From CAZBSE01 sp964494385 (lineage in GTDB: Bacteria; Actinomycetota; Humimicrobiia; Humimicrobiales; Humimicrobiaceae), in assembly GCA_964494385.1 (NCBI GenBank), contig CAZBSE010000024.1:1-19906 (forward strand): DNA of 19,906 nt, in the 5' to 3' direction. The translations under genes were made by a program, and so were the position numbers. Below are positions 7,766 to 15,096 of this stretch, one piece after another. The stretch's first letter is position 1, and each line of letters opens with the position of its first letter. Under the pieces are notes generated by a model. The model was not told the DNA's origin. It saw nothing but the letters and a program-made list of their open reading frames with translations, and made no database searches.

Positions 7766-8224
7766 ATGGACTTATTTGAATATATTAATAAGATTCTGGC
7801 TTTTTTTACAGATCCTGCATGGAAGTATCTGATTTACAGTATTATTTTTATTTTAATTATAATCTGGCTTGCTTTTATTTACTGGACATATAGAGATGCT
7901 AGGTTAAGGAGTGAGTCGACGGTTAATGCAATTTTCTGGGCGCTGGTTGTACTGGTATTGAATTTTTTAGGATTAATACTGTATTTAATATTAAGGCCTC
8001 CTGAATTTATAGATGACATAGTTGAAAGGGACCTTGAAATTGAAAGAATGCAGCTGCTGCTTAACGGCAAGCAATCCAGTTGTCCTGCCTGCGGGAACAC
8101 GGTCAATGACGATTTTTTAATCTGTCCGTACTGCAGAAAGAAATTAAAAAATTCATGCATTAATTGCGGCAAGCCTTTAAATTTAAACTGGAAAGTTTGT
8201 CCTTATTGTAAGACTACTCAATAG
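7766..8224 (+). CDS. Two-helix membrane protein with C-terminal double zinc ribbon
   Basis: Function unknown. Two hydrophobic segments, at about residues 20-41 and 55-77, flank a short basic loop (TYRDARLRSES). The second segment and its flank (WALVVLVLNFLGLILYLILRP) resemble the PLDc_N-type two-helix membrane domain. An acidic linker follows. The C terminus then has two tandem C4 zinc ribbons: Cys106/109/120/123 (CPACG...CPYC) and Cys131/134/145/148 (CINCG...CPYC). This is the double-zinc-ribbon (DZR) pattern, probably facing the cytoplasm. A clear GGAGGG Shine-Dalgarno precedes the ATG. It takes the place between folC and ndk where, in Streptomyces-like genomes, a different small membrane protein (DUF4233) lies. 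The 64-bp gap upstream shows no convincing promoter or terminator. Confidence 0.85.
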   Translation: MDLFEYINKILAFFTDPAWKYLIYSIIFILIIIWLAFIYWTYRDARLRSESTVNAIFWALVVLVLNFLGLILYLILRPPEFIDDIVERDLEIERMQLLLNGKQSSCPACGNTVNDDFLICPYCRKKLKNSCINCGKPLNLNWKVCPYCKTTQ

Positions 8225-8289
8225 ATATGGGGGCCGGTGTATAAATTAATAAATACAGGAATTACAAGAAGGAAAGCGGACCTGATATT

Positions 8290-8700
8290 ATGAATGACAA
8301 CATGGAAAGAAGCCTGATCATCATTAAGCCTGATGGAGTTAAAAAGAGGATTATAGGGGAGATTATATCCCGCTTTGAGAAAAAAGGGCTGGTCATTGAA
8401 AAATTAAAGATGATGAAAATCAGCCGGGAACTTGCGGGCAGGCATTACAATGAACACAAGGATAAAAAATTTTATAATATGCTTATTGAGTATATAACTT
8501 CAGGTCCGGCAGTGGTAATGGTCATAGCCGGGAATAATGCAATAGCCAGGGCCAGGGATCTTATGGGTGATACTGATTCAAAAAAGGCAAAAGAAGGAAC
8601 TATCAGAGGAGACTTTGGGGTCGATATTACCGTAAACGTGATTCATGGTTCGGATTCTGAAAGAAGCGCCGTAAGAGAGATTGAATTGTTTTTTCATTAA
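8290..8700 (+). CDS. ndk: Nucleoside diphosphate kinase
   Basis: It transfers the gamma-phosphate between nucleoside tri- and diphosphates through a phosphohistidine and so balances (d)NTP pools. The active-site histidine is His119 in NVIHGSDS. The N-terminal SLIIIKPDGVKK, central ITSGPAVVMVI and GTIRGDFGVDI motifs are all present. Length (136) is normal for the family. ATG 8290 is used; ATG 8302 is also in frame and would give a start (MERSLIIIKPDG) like most homologues. An AGAAGGA element at 8267-8273 lies closer to the first ATG but is rather distant. It is followed after 37 bases by the DUF4321-like gene. Confidence 0.96.
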   Translation: MNDNMERSLIIIKPDGVKKRIIGEIISRFEKKGLVIEKLKMMKISRELAGRHYNEHKDKKFYNMLIEYITSGPAVVMVIAGNNAIARARDLMGDTDSKKAKEGTIRGDFGVDITVNVIHGSDSERSAVREIELFFH

Positions 8701-8737
8701 AATTTTTAACCCGTAATAGCTAAATTGAAGGTGATAA

Positions 8738-8992
8738 ATGAATAGAAGAAGAGGGAAAATTGTATTTTTTATAGTATTGTTAGGCGGCATCATAGGAGCT
8801 GTTCTGGGACATGTCTTAAAAGATATAGTTCCCATTCTGGACAAAGGACTCAAGGTTGGTACTGATTCTCTCAGTTTTAACTTATATTTAATCGATATGA
8901 GTTTTGGTATTCATATTAATATTACGATTAGTGCCATAATAGGGTTACTTATAGCTTTTTTACTGGCTGATGTTGGAAGAAGAAGATCATAA
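8738..8992 (+). CDS. Small two-helix membrane protein, DUF4321-like
   Basis: Eighty-four residues with a basic N terminus (MNRRRGK), a glycine-rich hydrophobic segment at about 8-26 (LLGGIIGAVLG) and a second one at about 57-77, ending in RRRS. The middle stretch FNLYLIDMSFGIHINITISA resembles the DUF4321 family, whose members I know from next to maf in Firmicutes. Its function is unknown. GAAGGTGAT just before the ATG serves as ribosome binding site. The last 23 bases overlap maf in another frame. Its place between ndk and maf-mreB suggests a link to the cell envelope, but that is context only. Confidence 0.8.
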   Translation: MNRRRGKIVFFIVLLGGIIGAVLGHVLKDIVPILDKGLKVGTDSLSFNLYLIDMSFGIHINITISAIIGLLIAFLLADVGRRRS

Positions 8993-9605
8993 AAAAAAAA
9001 TTATTTTAGCTTCTGCTTCTCCTAGAAGAAGAGAAATACTTAAACTCTTAAAATTAGATTTTAAAGTAATCGAACCAGAGGGATACGAGGAGAAACAGCT
9101 AAAAAATCCTTACCGGACTGTTACTTATAATAGTATCAATAAAGCCAGAAATGTTTATAATTATATAGAAGAATACGGATCGAGAAGCAAAAAACCGGAT
9201 GGCGCAGAACAATTTTTGATTGCAGGTTTTGATACCATTATATCTCTAGGAAGAAGATATTTGGGGAAGCCGGCCGATAACGGAGAGGCAATTGAATTTT
9301 TAAATATACTTTCCGGTAAGGTTCATAGGGTAATAAGCGGTGTTTGTGTTTTAGATAGCATATCCGGGAAATTTTATAGTGATACTGAATCTACCAGAGT
9401 TAAATTCAGGAAGTTAACCACAAAGGAAATTGAAAGATATATAGATAAAGAAGATGCACTGGATAAAGCAGGAGCCTATAATATATTTGGAAGGGGAAGT
9501 CTGCTGGTGGAGAAGATAGATGGATGTTTTTATAATGTAGCCGGGCTTCCTGTAGTAAAGTTTGCGAATCTATTGAAGAAGTTCGAATTTAAAGTCATTG
9601 GTTAA
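8970..9605 (+). CDS. maf: Maf-family nucleoside triphosphate pyrophosphatase
   Basis: Maf proteins hydrolyse non-canonical or excess NTPs (dTTP/UTP or methylated nucleotides) to the monophosphate, and are linked to cell division and housecleaning. The signature SASPRR is at residues 15-20, catalytic Asp88 lies in AGFDTII, and LGKPADNGEA and DKAGAYNIFGRG follow. The KAGAY-type motif is more like the dTTP/UTP pyrophosphatase (YhdE) branch, but I would not assign the substrate. There is a short insert (EYGSRSKKPDGAEQ) at about 68-81. The start overlaps the previous gene by 23 bases and has no Shine-Dalgarno, so reinitiation is likely. A run of ten A at 8991-9000 encodes the lysines before the first conserved motif. 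mreB follows after 15 bases. Confidence 0.95.
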   Translation: MLEEEDHKKKIILASASPRRREILKLLKLDFKVIEPEGYEEKQLKNPYRTVTYNSINKARNVYNYIEEYGSRSKKPDGAEQFLIAGFDTIISLGRRYLGKPADNGEAIEFLNILSGKVHRVISGVCVLDSISGKFYSDTESTRVKFRKLTTKEIERYIDKEDALDKAGAYNIFGRGSLLVEKIDGCFYNVAGLPVVKFANLLKKFEFKVIG

Positions 9606-9620
9606 TTAAGGAGCTAACAG

Positions 9621-10655
9621 ATGCAGATATTTGATTTTTTCTTAAATATTATCGGTAAGGATATGGGAATAGATCTGGGAACAGCTACTACTCTGATATA
9701 TGTGAAAGGAAAAGGAATAGTGCTGGAAGAACCTTCTGTTGTGGCTATTGACAAGGAAAAAAATAAAATACTGGCTGTGGGCAGAGAAGCCAAGAGAATG
9801 GTAGGAAGGACTCCTGAAAATATAACAGCAATCAGGCCCTTAAAAGATGGAGTAATCGCAGATTTTGAAACTACAGAGAAAATGCTCAGGTATTTCATAC
9901 AGAAAGTCCATAAAAATGTAGCTTTTGCCAGACCCAGAATCGTTATTTGTGTTCCATCGGGGATCACTCCTGTTGAGAAGAAAGCTGTTGTCGAGACTAC
10001 CGAACAGGCTGGTGCCAGAGCTGCTTATATTATAGAGGAACCTCTGGCTGCAGCAATAGGCTCAGGTCTTCCCATTGACGAACCCAGCGGTAGTATGATT
10101 ATTGACATAGGCGGGGGAACCTCTGAAGTGGCGGTCATATCTTTAGGTGCGATAGTTGTTAGCCAGTCCCTGCGTATCGGTGGTGATGAAATGGATGAAG
10201 CCATAATATATTATTTAAAGAAGGAGCATAACCTGTTTTTAGGAGAAAGAACTGCTGAAAAGGTAAAAATGGAGATCGGGTCCGCTTTTCCCCTGGAAAA
10301 TGAAGGGAAAATGGAAATAAACGGGAGGGATCTGGTAACTGGTCTTCCCAAGACAATCATTATTACCAGTCAGCAGATAAGGAAAGCACTAGAGAAAGAG
10401 TTAAATGATATTGTTAATTCAATTGTTGAAGTTCTGGATATCACACCCCCGGAGCTTTCTTCGGATATAATGAAGAGAGGTATTGTCCTTGCAGGAGGGG
10501 GTTCATTGCTCAAGGGTTTGGTTGAGAGGATCAGCAGGGAAACCCATTGTCCTGTTTATCTCGCGCAAGACCCTATGGCGGCAGTTGCAATTGGAGCAGG
10601 GAAATGCGTTGAGGATTTTAATACTCTCAAGAAATATTTAAAATATTCAAAGTAG
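9621..10655 (+). CDS. mreB: Rod shape-determining protein MreB
   Basis: MreB is a bacterial actin homologue that polymerises at the inner face of the membrane and directs lateral wall synthesis. An N-terminal hydrophobic/aromatic stretch (MQIFDFFLNIIG) may act as the membrane anchor. The two phosphate-binding loops are DLGTATT (from Asp18) and DIGGGTSE (from Asp162). The adenosine motif VLAGGGSLLKGL is near the C terminus. The length of 344 is typical. AAGGAG lies 8 bases before the ATG. It heads the mreB-mreC-mreD-PBP2-rodA group, which is in canonical order without radC or min genes. Its presence predicts a rod-shaped cell. Confidence 0.98.
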   Translation: MQIFDFFLNIIGKDMGIDLGTATTLIYVKGKGIVLEEPSVVAIDKEKNKILAVGREAKRMVGRTPENITAIRPLKDGVIADFETTEKMLRYFIQKVHKNVAFARPRIVICVPSGITPVEKKAVVETTEQAGARAAYIIEEPLAAAIGSGLPIDEPSGSMIIDIGGGTSEVAVISLGAIVVSQSLRIGGDEMDEAIIYYLKKEHNLFLGERTAEKVKMEIGSAFPLENEGKMEINGRDLVTGLPKTIIITSQQIRKALEKELNDIVNSIVEVLDITPPELSSDIMKRGIVLAGGGSLLKGLVERISRETHCPVYLAQDPMAAVAIGAGKCVEDFNTLKKYLKYSK

Positions 10656-10673
10656 TTAATTTTGTATTCAACT

Positions 10674-10679
10674 TATAAT
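10674..10679 (+). promoter_or_regulatory. -10-like hexamer immediately upstream of mreC
   Basis: A perfect TATAAT ends 8 bases before the mreC ATG, and no Shine-Dalgarno is visible. This is the geometry of a leaderless transcript. No credible -35 is found 16-18 bases upstream (AGTAGT), and A+T-rich DNA gives such hexamers by chance. Confidence 0.25.
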
Positions 10680-10687
10680 ATTTACTG

Positions 10688-11497
10688 ATGACTATATTAA
10701 ATAGAAGATTTAGGAATCTTTTAATTCTGGCTGTTATAATCATTTTATGTCTGGTAGTCATTACTATAAGTTTTAGGCAATCCGGGTTGATCCAAAATGT
10801 GAAAGCCAGGACCGTTGATGTTTTTGAACCGGTTCAGGAAAAGATTTTTTCGTTCTTCAGCCCCGTAACCCGCTTCTTTAATTCAATAAAAGATTATATA
10901 AACCTAAGGGAAAAGTATCTTAGTCTTCAAAAAGAAAATTCAGAGCTAATGAACGAATACAGTGAAAATATAAACCTTAAGGTGGAGAATAATGCATTGA
11001 GAAAACTTCTGGAAATAGAAATAAGGGAAGAGCACGCTGCCATACCCGCAAGAGTAATAGGTTATTATGAGAATAAGTGGCAATCAGAGGTTGTTTTAAA
11101 TGTTGGAAGCAGTAATGGAATACAGGAAGGAATGGCGGTAGTTAATGAAGATGGATTGCTGGGAGTGGTGGTACTATCCGGTAATAATTCATGCAGTGTA
11201 AGACTTATAGACGATCCGCAGAGCAATATCGGTGTGAGGATCTTATCTTCGAGAAAGCTGGGCATTATTGAAGGGAGCCAGGATAAAAAAATTACTTTAG
11301 ACTATATCTTAAATGAAGAGGTGGTATTTAAAGGGGATATAATAATCACATCAGAATATGGAAGGCTTCCCAGTGAAATTTTAATAGGCCGGGTAAGCAA
11401 GGTAACTGAAAATTCGGGAGGTCTATATAAATTAATTGAGGTAGAACCTTTTGCTGATTTTAAGGAAGTAGAATATGTCCTGGTGATAAAAGGATAG
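10688..11497 (+). CDS. mreC: Rod shape-determining protein MreC
   Basis: MreC is a bitopic membrane protein whose extracytoplasmic part links MreB/MreD to the transpeptidase PBP2. It has a basic N terminus, a single membrane helix at about residues 9-28, a coiled-coil at about 71-110 (LREKYLSLQKENSELMNEY and on), then the beta-rich MreC domain with NVGSSNGIQEGMAVVNEDGLLG and RLIDDPQSNIGVRI. At 269 residues it is full length. The ATG has no Shine-Dalgarno but sits just after a TATAAT hexamer. mreD starts 17 bases after its stop. Confidence 0.95.
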   Translation: MTILNRRFRNLLILAVIIILCLVVITISFRQSGLIQNVKARTVDVFEPVQEKIFSFFSPVTRFFNSIKDYINLREKYLSLQKENSELMNEYSENINLKVENNALRKLLEIEIREEHAAIPARVIGYYENKWQSEVVLNVGSSNGIQEGMAVVNEDGLLGVVVLSGNNSCSVRLIDDPQSNIGVRILSSRKLGIIEGSQDKKITLDYILNEEVVFKGDIIITSEYGRLPSEILIGRVSKVTENSGGLYKLIEVEPFADFKEVEYVLVIKG

Positions 11498-11514
11498 GAT
11501 ATGGCTCATTAATT

Positions 11515-12033
11515 ATGAAAATTTTTTATAAAATCCTGCATTTTTTTGTGGTAGTAACCTGCCTGCTGCTGCAGATAGTTTTTTTTGAGTATTTAAAGTC
11601 ATTTTATATAAATTTTGATTTGATCATGGTGGCCGTAATAGCAGTTGCCCTGTTTGACGGAACCTTTTGGGGGATGCTGTTTGGGTTTACAATAGGAATT
11701 ATACTCGATCTTATAGCAGGCAATATTGTAGGAATAAGCGCATTTATCTATTCTCTGAATGCTTTTATGGTAGGAAGGCTTATTACGGCGGAGTTTAAAT
11801 CTAAAATAATGACATATTTATTTATCGTTTTTTTAATTACAGAAATAAACATTTTAACAGTAAGCCTGATACGTTATTTATTTAATTTTGATAGCAATCT
11901 GCTTAGAATCGGATTAGCACTGATAACAGAACCTATCTGCAATATTGCTATTATGTTTATTATCTTTCCCATTATGAGGTCCGGAATGAAAAAGGAGTCT
12001 GAACTTGAATTCAAATATAAAGATAAGGTTTAG
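11515..12033 (+). CDS. mreD: Rod shape-determining protein MreD
   Basis: A polytopic membrane protein of the elongasome. The 172 residues contain about five hydrophobic segments, with MreD-like features such as DLIMVAVIAVALFDGTFWGMLFGFTIGIILDL, given here only as a position (about residues 36-67), and family-typical sequence near GISAFIYSLNAFMVG. Length and place between mreC and PBP2 support the call more than any single motif. It has no strong Shine-Dalgarno. The last 29 bases overlap the PBP2 gene, whose ribosome binding site lies inside mreD. Confidence 0.92.
   Translation: MKIFYKILHFFVVVTCLLLQIVFFEYLKSFYINFDLIMVAVIAVALFDGTFWGMLFGFTIGIILDLIAGNIVGISAFIYSLNAFMVGRLITAEFKSKIMTYLFIVFLITEINILTVSLIRYLFNFDSNLLRIGLALITEPICNIAIMFIIFPIMRSGMKKESELEFKYKDKV
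11991..11997 (+). promoter_or_regulatory. Ribosome binding site inside mreD fixing the TTG start of the PBP2 gene
   Basis: AAAGGAG lies 7 bases before TTG at 12005, which is ideal spacing. It decides the TTG start and lies within the last codons of mreD, consistent with coupled translation. Confidence 0.8.
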
Positions 12034-13861
12034 GATAGTAATTTACCTGCTGATAATGGTATTGATTGTACTTGTTTTAAGGCTTTATTTCCTGCAGATA
12101 ATGAGTGGACAGCTATATGCGGAGATAGCATCCGAGAGCATTACCAGAGAAAAGACAGTTACTGCTCCCAGGGGAAATATTTATGATCGGAACGGGAAGC
12201 TTATAGTTAAGAGCATTCCTGTTACCGCAGTGGCTGTGGAACCTCATATTGTTTCAAAGAATGAAGACGTAATGGAAGCTCTTAGTGAGTGCCTTGATAT
12301 GCCCTATGAGGATATTAAAGAAAAAGTATATCAGAGTAATCTGTCCTATATCGATAGATTAATTTTAAAGATAGATATTGATGCTGCCGATATGATTTAT
12401 CTTAAGGAAAACAGCAGTGATTTGCCGGGCGTAGAAGTAGTCGATATATATTTGAGGGAATATGATTTTGGTTTACTGGCATCGCACCTGTTAGGTTATA
12501 CCGGGGAAATTGATAAGGAGCGGCTGGAATCGGAAGAATATGAAGAGGGCTACGAAGGAGGAGATCAAATAGGGTGGAGCGGATTGGAAGAGGCCTATGA
12601 AAGTATACTTAAGGGAGAAAAGGGTAAGATAATATACGAAGTCGATCCTCTGGAAAGGCCGGTAAGCATAAAGGAAGAGTCTGCCCCTATTTGCGGTAAT
12701 GATCTATACCTGACTATTAATATTGACCTGCAGAGAGCCGTGGAAGAAATCCTTTACCAGTCTATCCTGGAGGTAAGGCAAAAAAAAGACAGTAGTACTG
12801 GTCAGTATTACAATGTACCCGGGGGAGCGGTAGTAGTGCTTGATCCCCGGAGCGGCCAGGTACTGGCTATGGCCAGTTATCCTACTTTTGATCCCGGATG
12901 GTTTGTAGGTGGTATATCACAAACTGACTGGAATTATTTAAATGATCCTCAAAATTATGACCCCTTGAATAACAGGGCAGTTATGTCTTTCCCTCCCGGT
13001 TCGGTATTTAAAATAGTTACCGCCTACAGCGGCCTTGTCGAGGAGGTTATCACTGAAACAAGCAGGTTTAGTTGTGCGGGTGTATGGCTGGGACTGGGAA
13101 AAGATTTTCCCAAGTACTGCTGGAATAAATCAGGCCATGGCAGTCTTAATATAAGGGGAGCCTTTAAGAATTCCTGTGATATTTATTTTTATCAAGTAGG
13201 ATATGGACTTTTCAACAAATTTAATAATATGGAAGAACTTCTCCAAAAGTATTCAAGGATTTTTGGATTTGGCAAGGCAACGGGTATAGATTTACCTTAT
13301 GAGGACGGGGGGCTGGTCCCGGATAGGGAATGGAAAAAAGATTATTTTAAAGACCGGCCCGAATATTCTATATGGTTTCCGGGCGATACTGTAAATATGG
13401 CCATAGGACAGGGAGATCTACTGGTAACGCCCCTTCAGATGGCCCAGGCTTTTTCAATAATCGCCAATCACGGCATACAATTCAAGCCTTATCTGGTTAA
13501 AGAAATCAAAGATAACCAGGGTGAAGTGATAATGGAAAATTCTATGGCACAAATGCAGGATTTAAATTTAAATCAGTATTATCTTGACATTATCGAAGAC
13601 GGATTGGTTCAGGTAGTCGGACCCGGGGGGACAGCTGCTTATGCATTCAGAAATTTTCCACTGGATGAAATAGCGGTGGCCGGAAAGACCGGTACCGCGG
13701 AGTTTGTGGGAAAGCAGGACTACGCCTGGTTTGCGAGTTATGCTCCTGTGGGCAATCCTGAATATGTGATAGTGGCAATGCTTGAAGAAGCTGGTTCCGG
13801 TGGAAGCAATGTTGGTCCCATTATAGAAAAAATATACAGGTATTTGTTTAATCTGGAATAA
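12005..13861 (+). CDS. mrdA: Penicillin-binding protein 2, elongasome transpeptidase
   Basis: A class B penicillin-binding protein that cross-links lateral-wall peptidoglycan, partner of RodA. It has a basic N terminus and one membrane helix (about 11-33), then a pedestal/dimerisation domain beginning with APRGNIYDRNG. In the transpeptidase domain the nucleophile motif SxxK is Ser333-Val-Phe-Lys336 (PPGSVFKIV). The second motif is S390-C-D (NSCDIYFYQ), as in other PBP2 proteins, and KTGTAE is at 561-566. All catalytic elements are present, and 618 residues is a normal length. TTG start with a strong ribosome binding site; overlaps mreD by 29 bases. rodA begins 14 bases after the stop. Confidence 0.97.
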   Translation: MNSNIKIRFRIVIYLLIMVLIVLVLRLYFLQIMSGQLYAEIASESITREKTVTAPRGNIYDRNGKLIVKSIPVTAVAVEPHIVSKNEDVMEALSECLDMPYEDIKEKVYQSNLSYIDRLILKIDIDAADMIYLKENSSDLPGVEVVDIYLREYDFGLLASHLLGYTGEIDKERLESEEYEEGYEGGDQIGWSGLEEAYESILKGEKGKIIYEVDPLERPVSIKEESAPICGNDLYLTINIDLQRAVEEILYQSILEVRQKKDSSTGQYYNVPGGAVVVLDPRSGQVLAMASYPTFDPGWFVGGISQTDWNYLNDPQNYDPLNNRAVMSFPPGSVFKIVTAYSGLVEEVITETSRFSCAGVWLGLGKDFPKYCWNKSGHGSLNIRGAFKNSCDIYFYQVGYGLFNKFNNMEELLQKYSRIFGFGKATGIDLPYEDGGLVPDREWKKDYFKDRPEYSIWFPGDTVNMAIGQGDLLVTPLQMAQAFSIIANHGIQFKPYLVKEIKDNQGEVIMENSMAQMQDLNLNQYYLDIIEDGLVQVVGPGGTAAYAFRNFPLDEIAVAGKTGTAEFVGKQDYAWFASYAPVGNPEYVIVAMLEEAGSGGSNVGPIIEKIYRYLFNLE

Positions 13862-13875
13862 AAAAGCAATTAAAA

Positions 13876-15069
13876 ATGATAAGAAGAAAAAAAACTTTTA
13901 GTGATTTTGATAACCTTAGAAGAAAAAGAAGTAGGATAAGATTTGATTTTTTACTGTTCTTTCTGGCAATTGCCGTTGCCTCATTCGGGGTTCTAATAAT
14001 TTATAGTGCTACCAGGGGGACTCTCCCGGGAGGGGTATCGGATCCCTGGTTCTATCTGAAAAAACAGGCAATAGGGCTGGCGGTTGGTATTGTTTTATGT
14101 ATTGTGATCCAGTTTATAAATTATAGAAAAATACGAAAATACTGGTGGTTATTTTTTACTGCAGGTATTTGCCTGCTGATATCCGTACTTTTTCTTGGTT
14201 ATGAGGTATACGGATCAAAAGGCTGGATAGACCTGAAATTTTTTACGGTCCAGCCTTCGGAGTTTTCTAAAATTTTTATGATAGTAGCCCTTGCTGCTGT
14301 GATGTCAAAATGGAGGGGTGAAAAAATTCAAAGAGTCACATTCAAAAAAGTTGCTATTTCATTTGCTGTGACTCTTTCGTTTGTGGCGCTGGTCCTGCTT
14401 GAACCGGATTACGGAACCGCACTGATATATTTTATAATATATTTAGGCATATTATTTTTATCGGGGGCTAATTTCCTATATTTCCTTTTGATACTGGGAC
14501 TGACTGCGGGGGGATTTTTTATAGCTTTTAACGCCGGTTTTATAAAACAGTATCAGCTGGACAGGATTCTTGTATTCCTGAATCCCTCGATATCCACTGA
14601 GGGTGCAGGTTATAATTTGTACCAGTCCAAACTGGCAATTGGCTCAGGAGGGTTGCTGGGAAACGGCCTTTTTCTGGGTAAACAGACGAATCTTAATTAT
14701 ATTCCCGAACATCACACTGATTTTATATTTTCAGTTGTCGGGGAAGAATTAGGGTTTCTGGGTGCGCTGATAATAATACTGGTTCTGGGCGTAATTATCT
14801 GGAGATGTTTTTACATAGCCTTGAATTCTTCCGATAGTTTCGCTATGCTTCTGGGTTCAGGGGTAGGTTTTATGATCTTATCGCAGGCAATCATAAATAT
14901 AGGTATGACCATAGGTATAATGCCAATCATAGGAATCCCTCTACCTTTCTTGAGCTCAGGAGGTTCCAACCTTATAAGTGTATTTCTGGGTATAGGTATG
15001 GTAGAAAATATTTACATATGGAGAGAAGTAAGAAAAGATCATGAAATAGCTTACCAGGAATTCAGATAA
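13876..15069 (+). CDS. rodA: Rod shape-determining protein RodA, SEDS peptidoglycan glycosyltransferase
   Basis: RodA polymerises lipid II into glycan strands and works as a pair with the upstream PBP2. A basic cytoplasmic N terminus is followed by about ten hydrophobic segments. SEDS motifs are clear: VQPSEFSKI, LEPDYGTALI, the extracytoplasmic loop PEHHTDFIF starting at Pro277 with the likely catalytic Asp282, EELGFLGA, and GIPLPFLSSGGSNL near the end. Length 397 is typical. The motifs do not exclude FtsW, but pairing with mreBCD-PBP2 favours RodA. The ATG has no obvious Shine-Dalgarno, so expression may depend on coupling to the PBP2 gene. Confidence 0.96.
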   Translation: MIRRKKTFSDFDNLRRKRSRIRFDFLLFFLAIAVASFGVLIIYSATRGTLPGGVSDPWFYLKKQAIGLAVGIVLCIVIQFINYRKIRKYWWLFFTAGICLLISVLFLGYEVYGSKGWIDLKFFTVQPSEFSKIFMIVALAAVMSKWRGEKIQRVTFKKVAISFAVTLSFVALVLLEPDYGTALIYFIIYLGILFLSGANFLYFLLILGLTAGGFFIAFNAGFIKQYQLDRILVFLNPSISTEGAGYNLYQSKLAIGSGGLLGNGLFLGKQTNLNYIPEHHTDFIFSVVGEELGFLGALIIILVLGVIIWRCFYIALNSSDSFAMLLGSGVGFMILSQAIINIGMTIGIMPIIGIPLPFLSSGGSNLISVFLGIGMVENIYIWREVRKDHEIAYQEFR

Positions 15070-15096
15070 TTTTTTAATTGCAAGAGATAATTGAAT

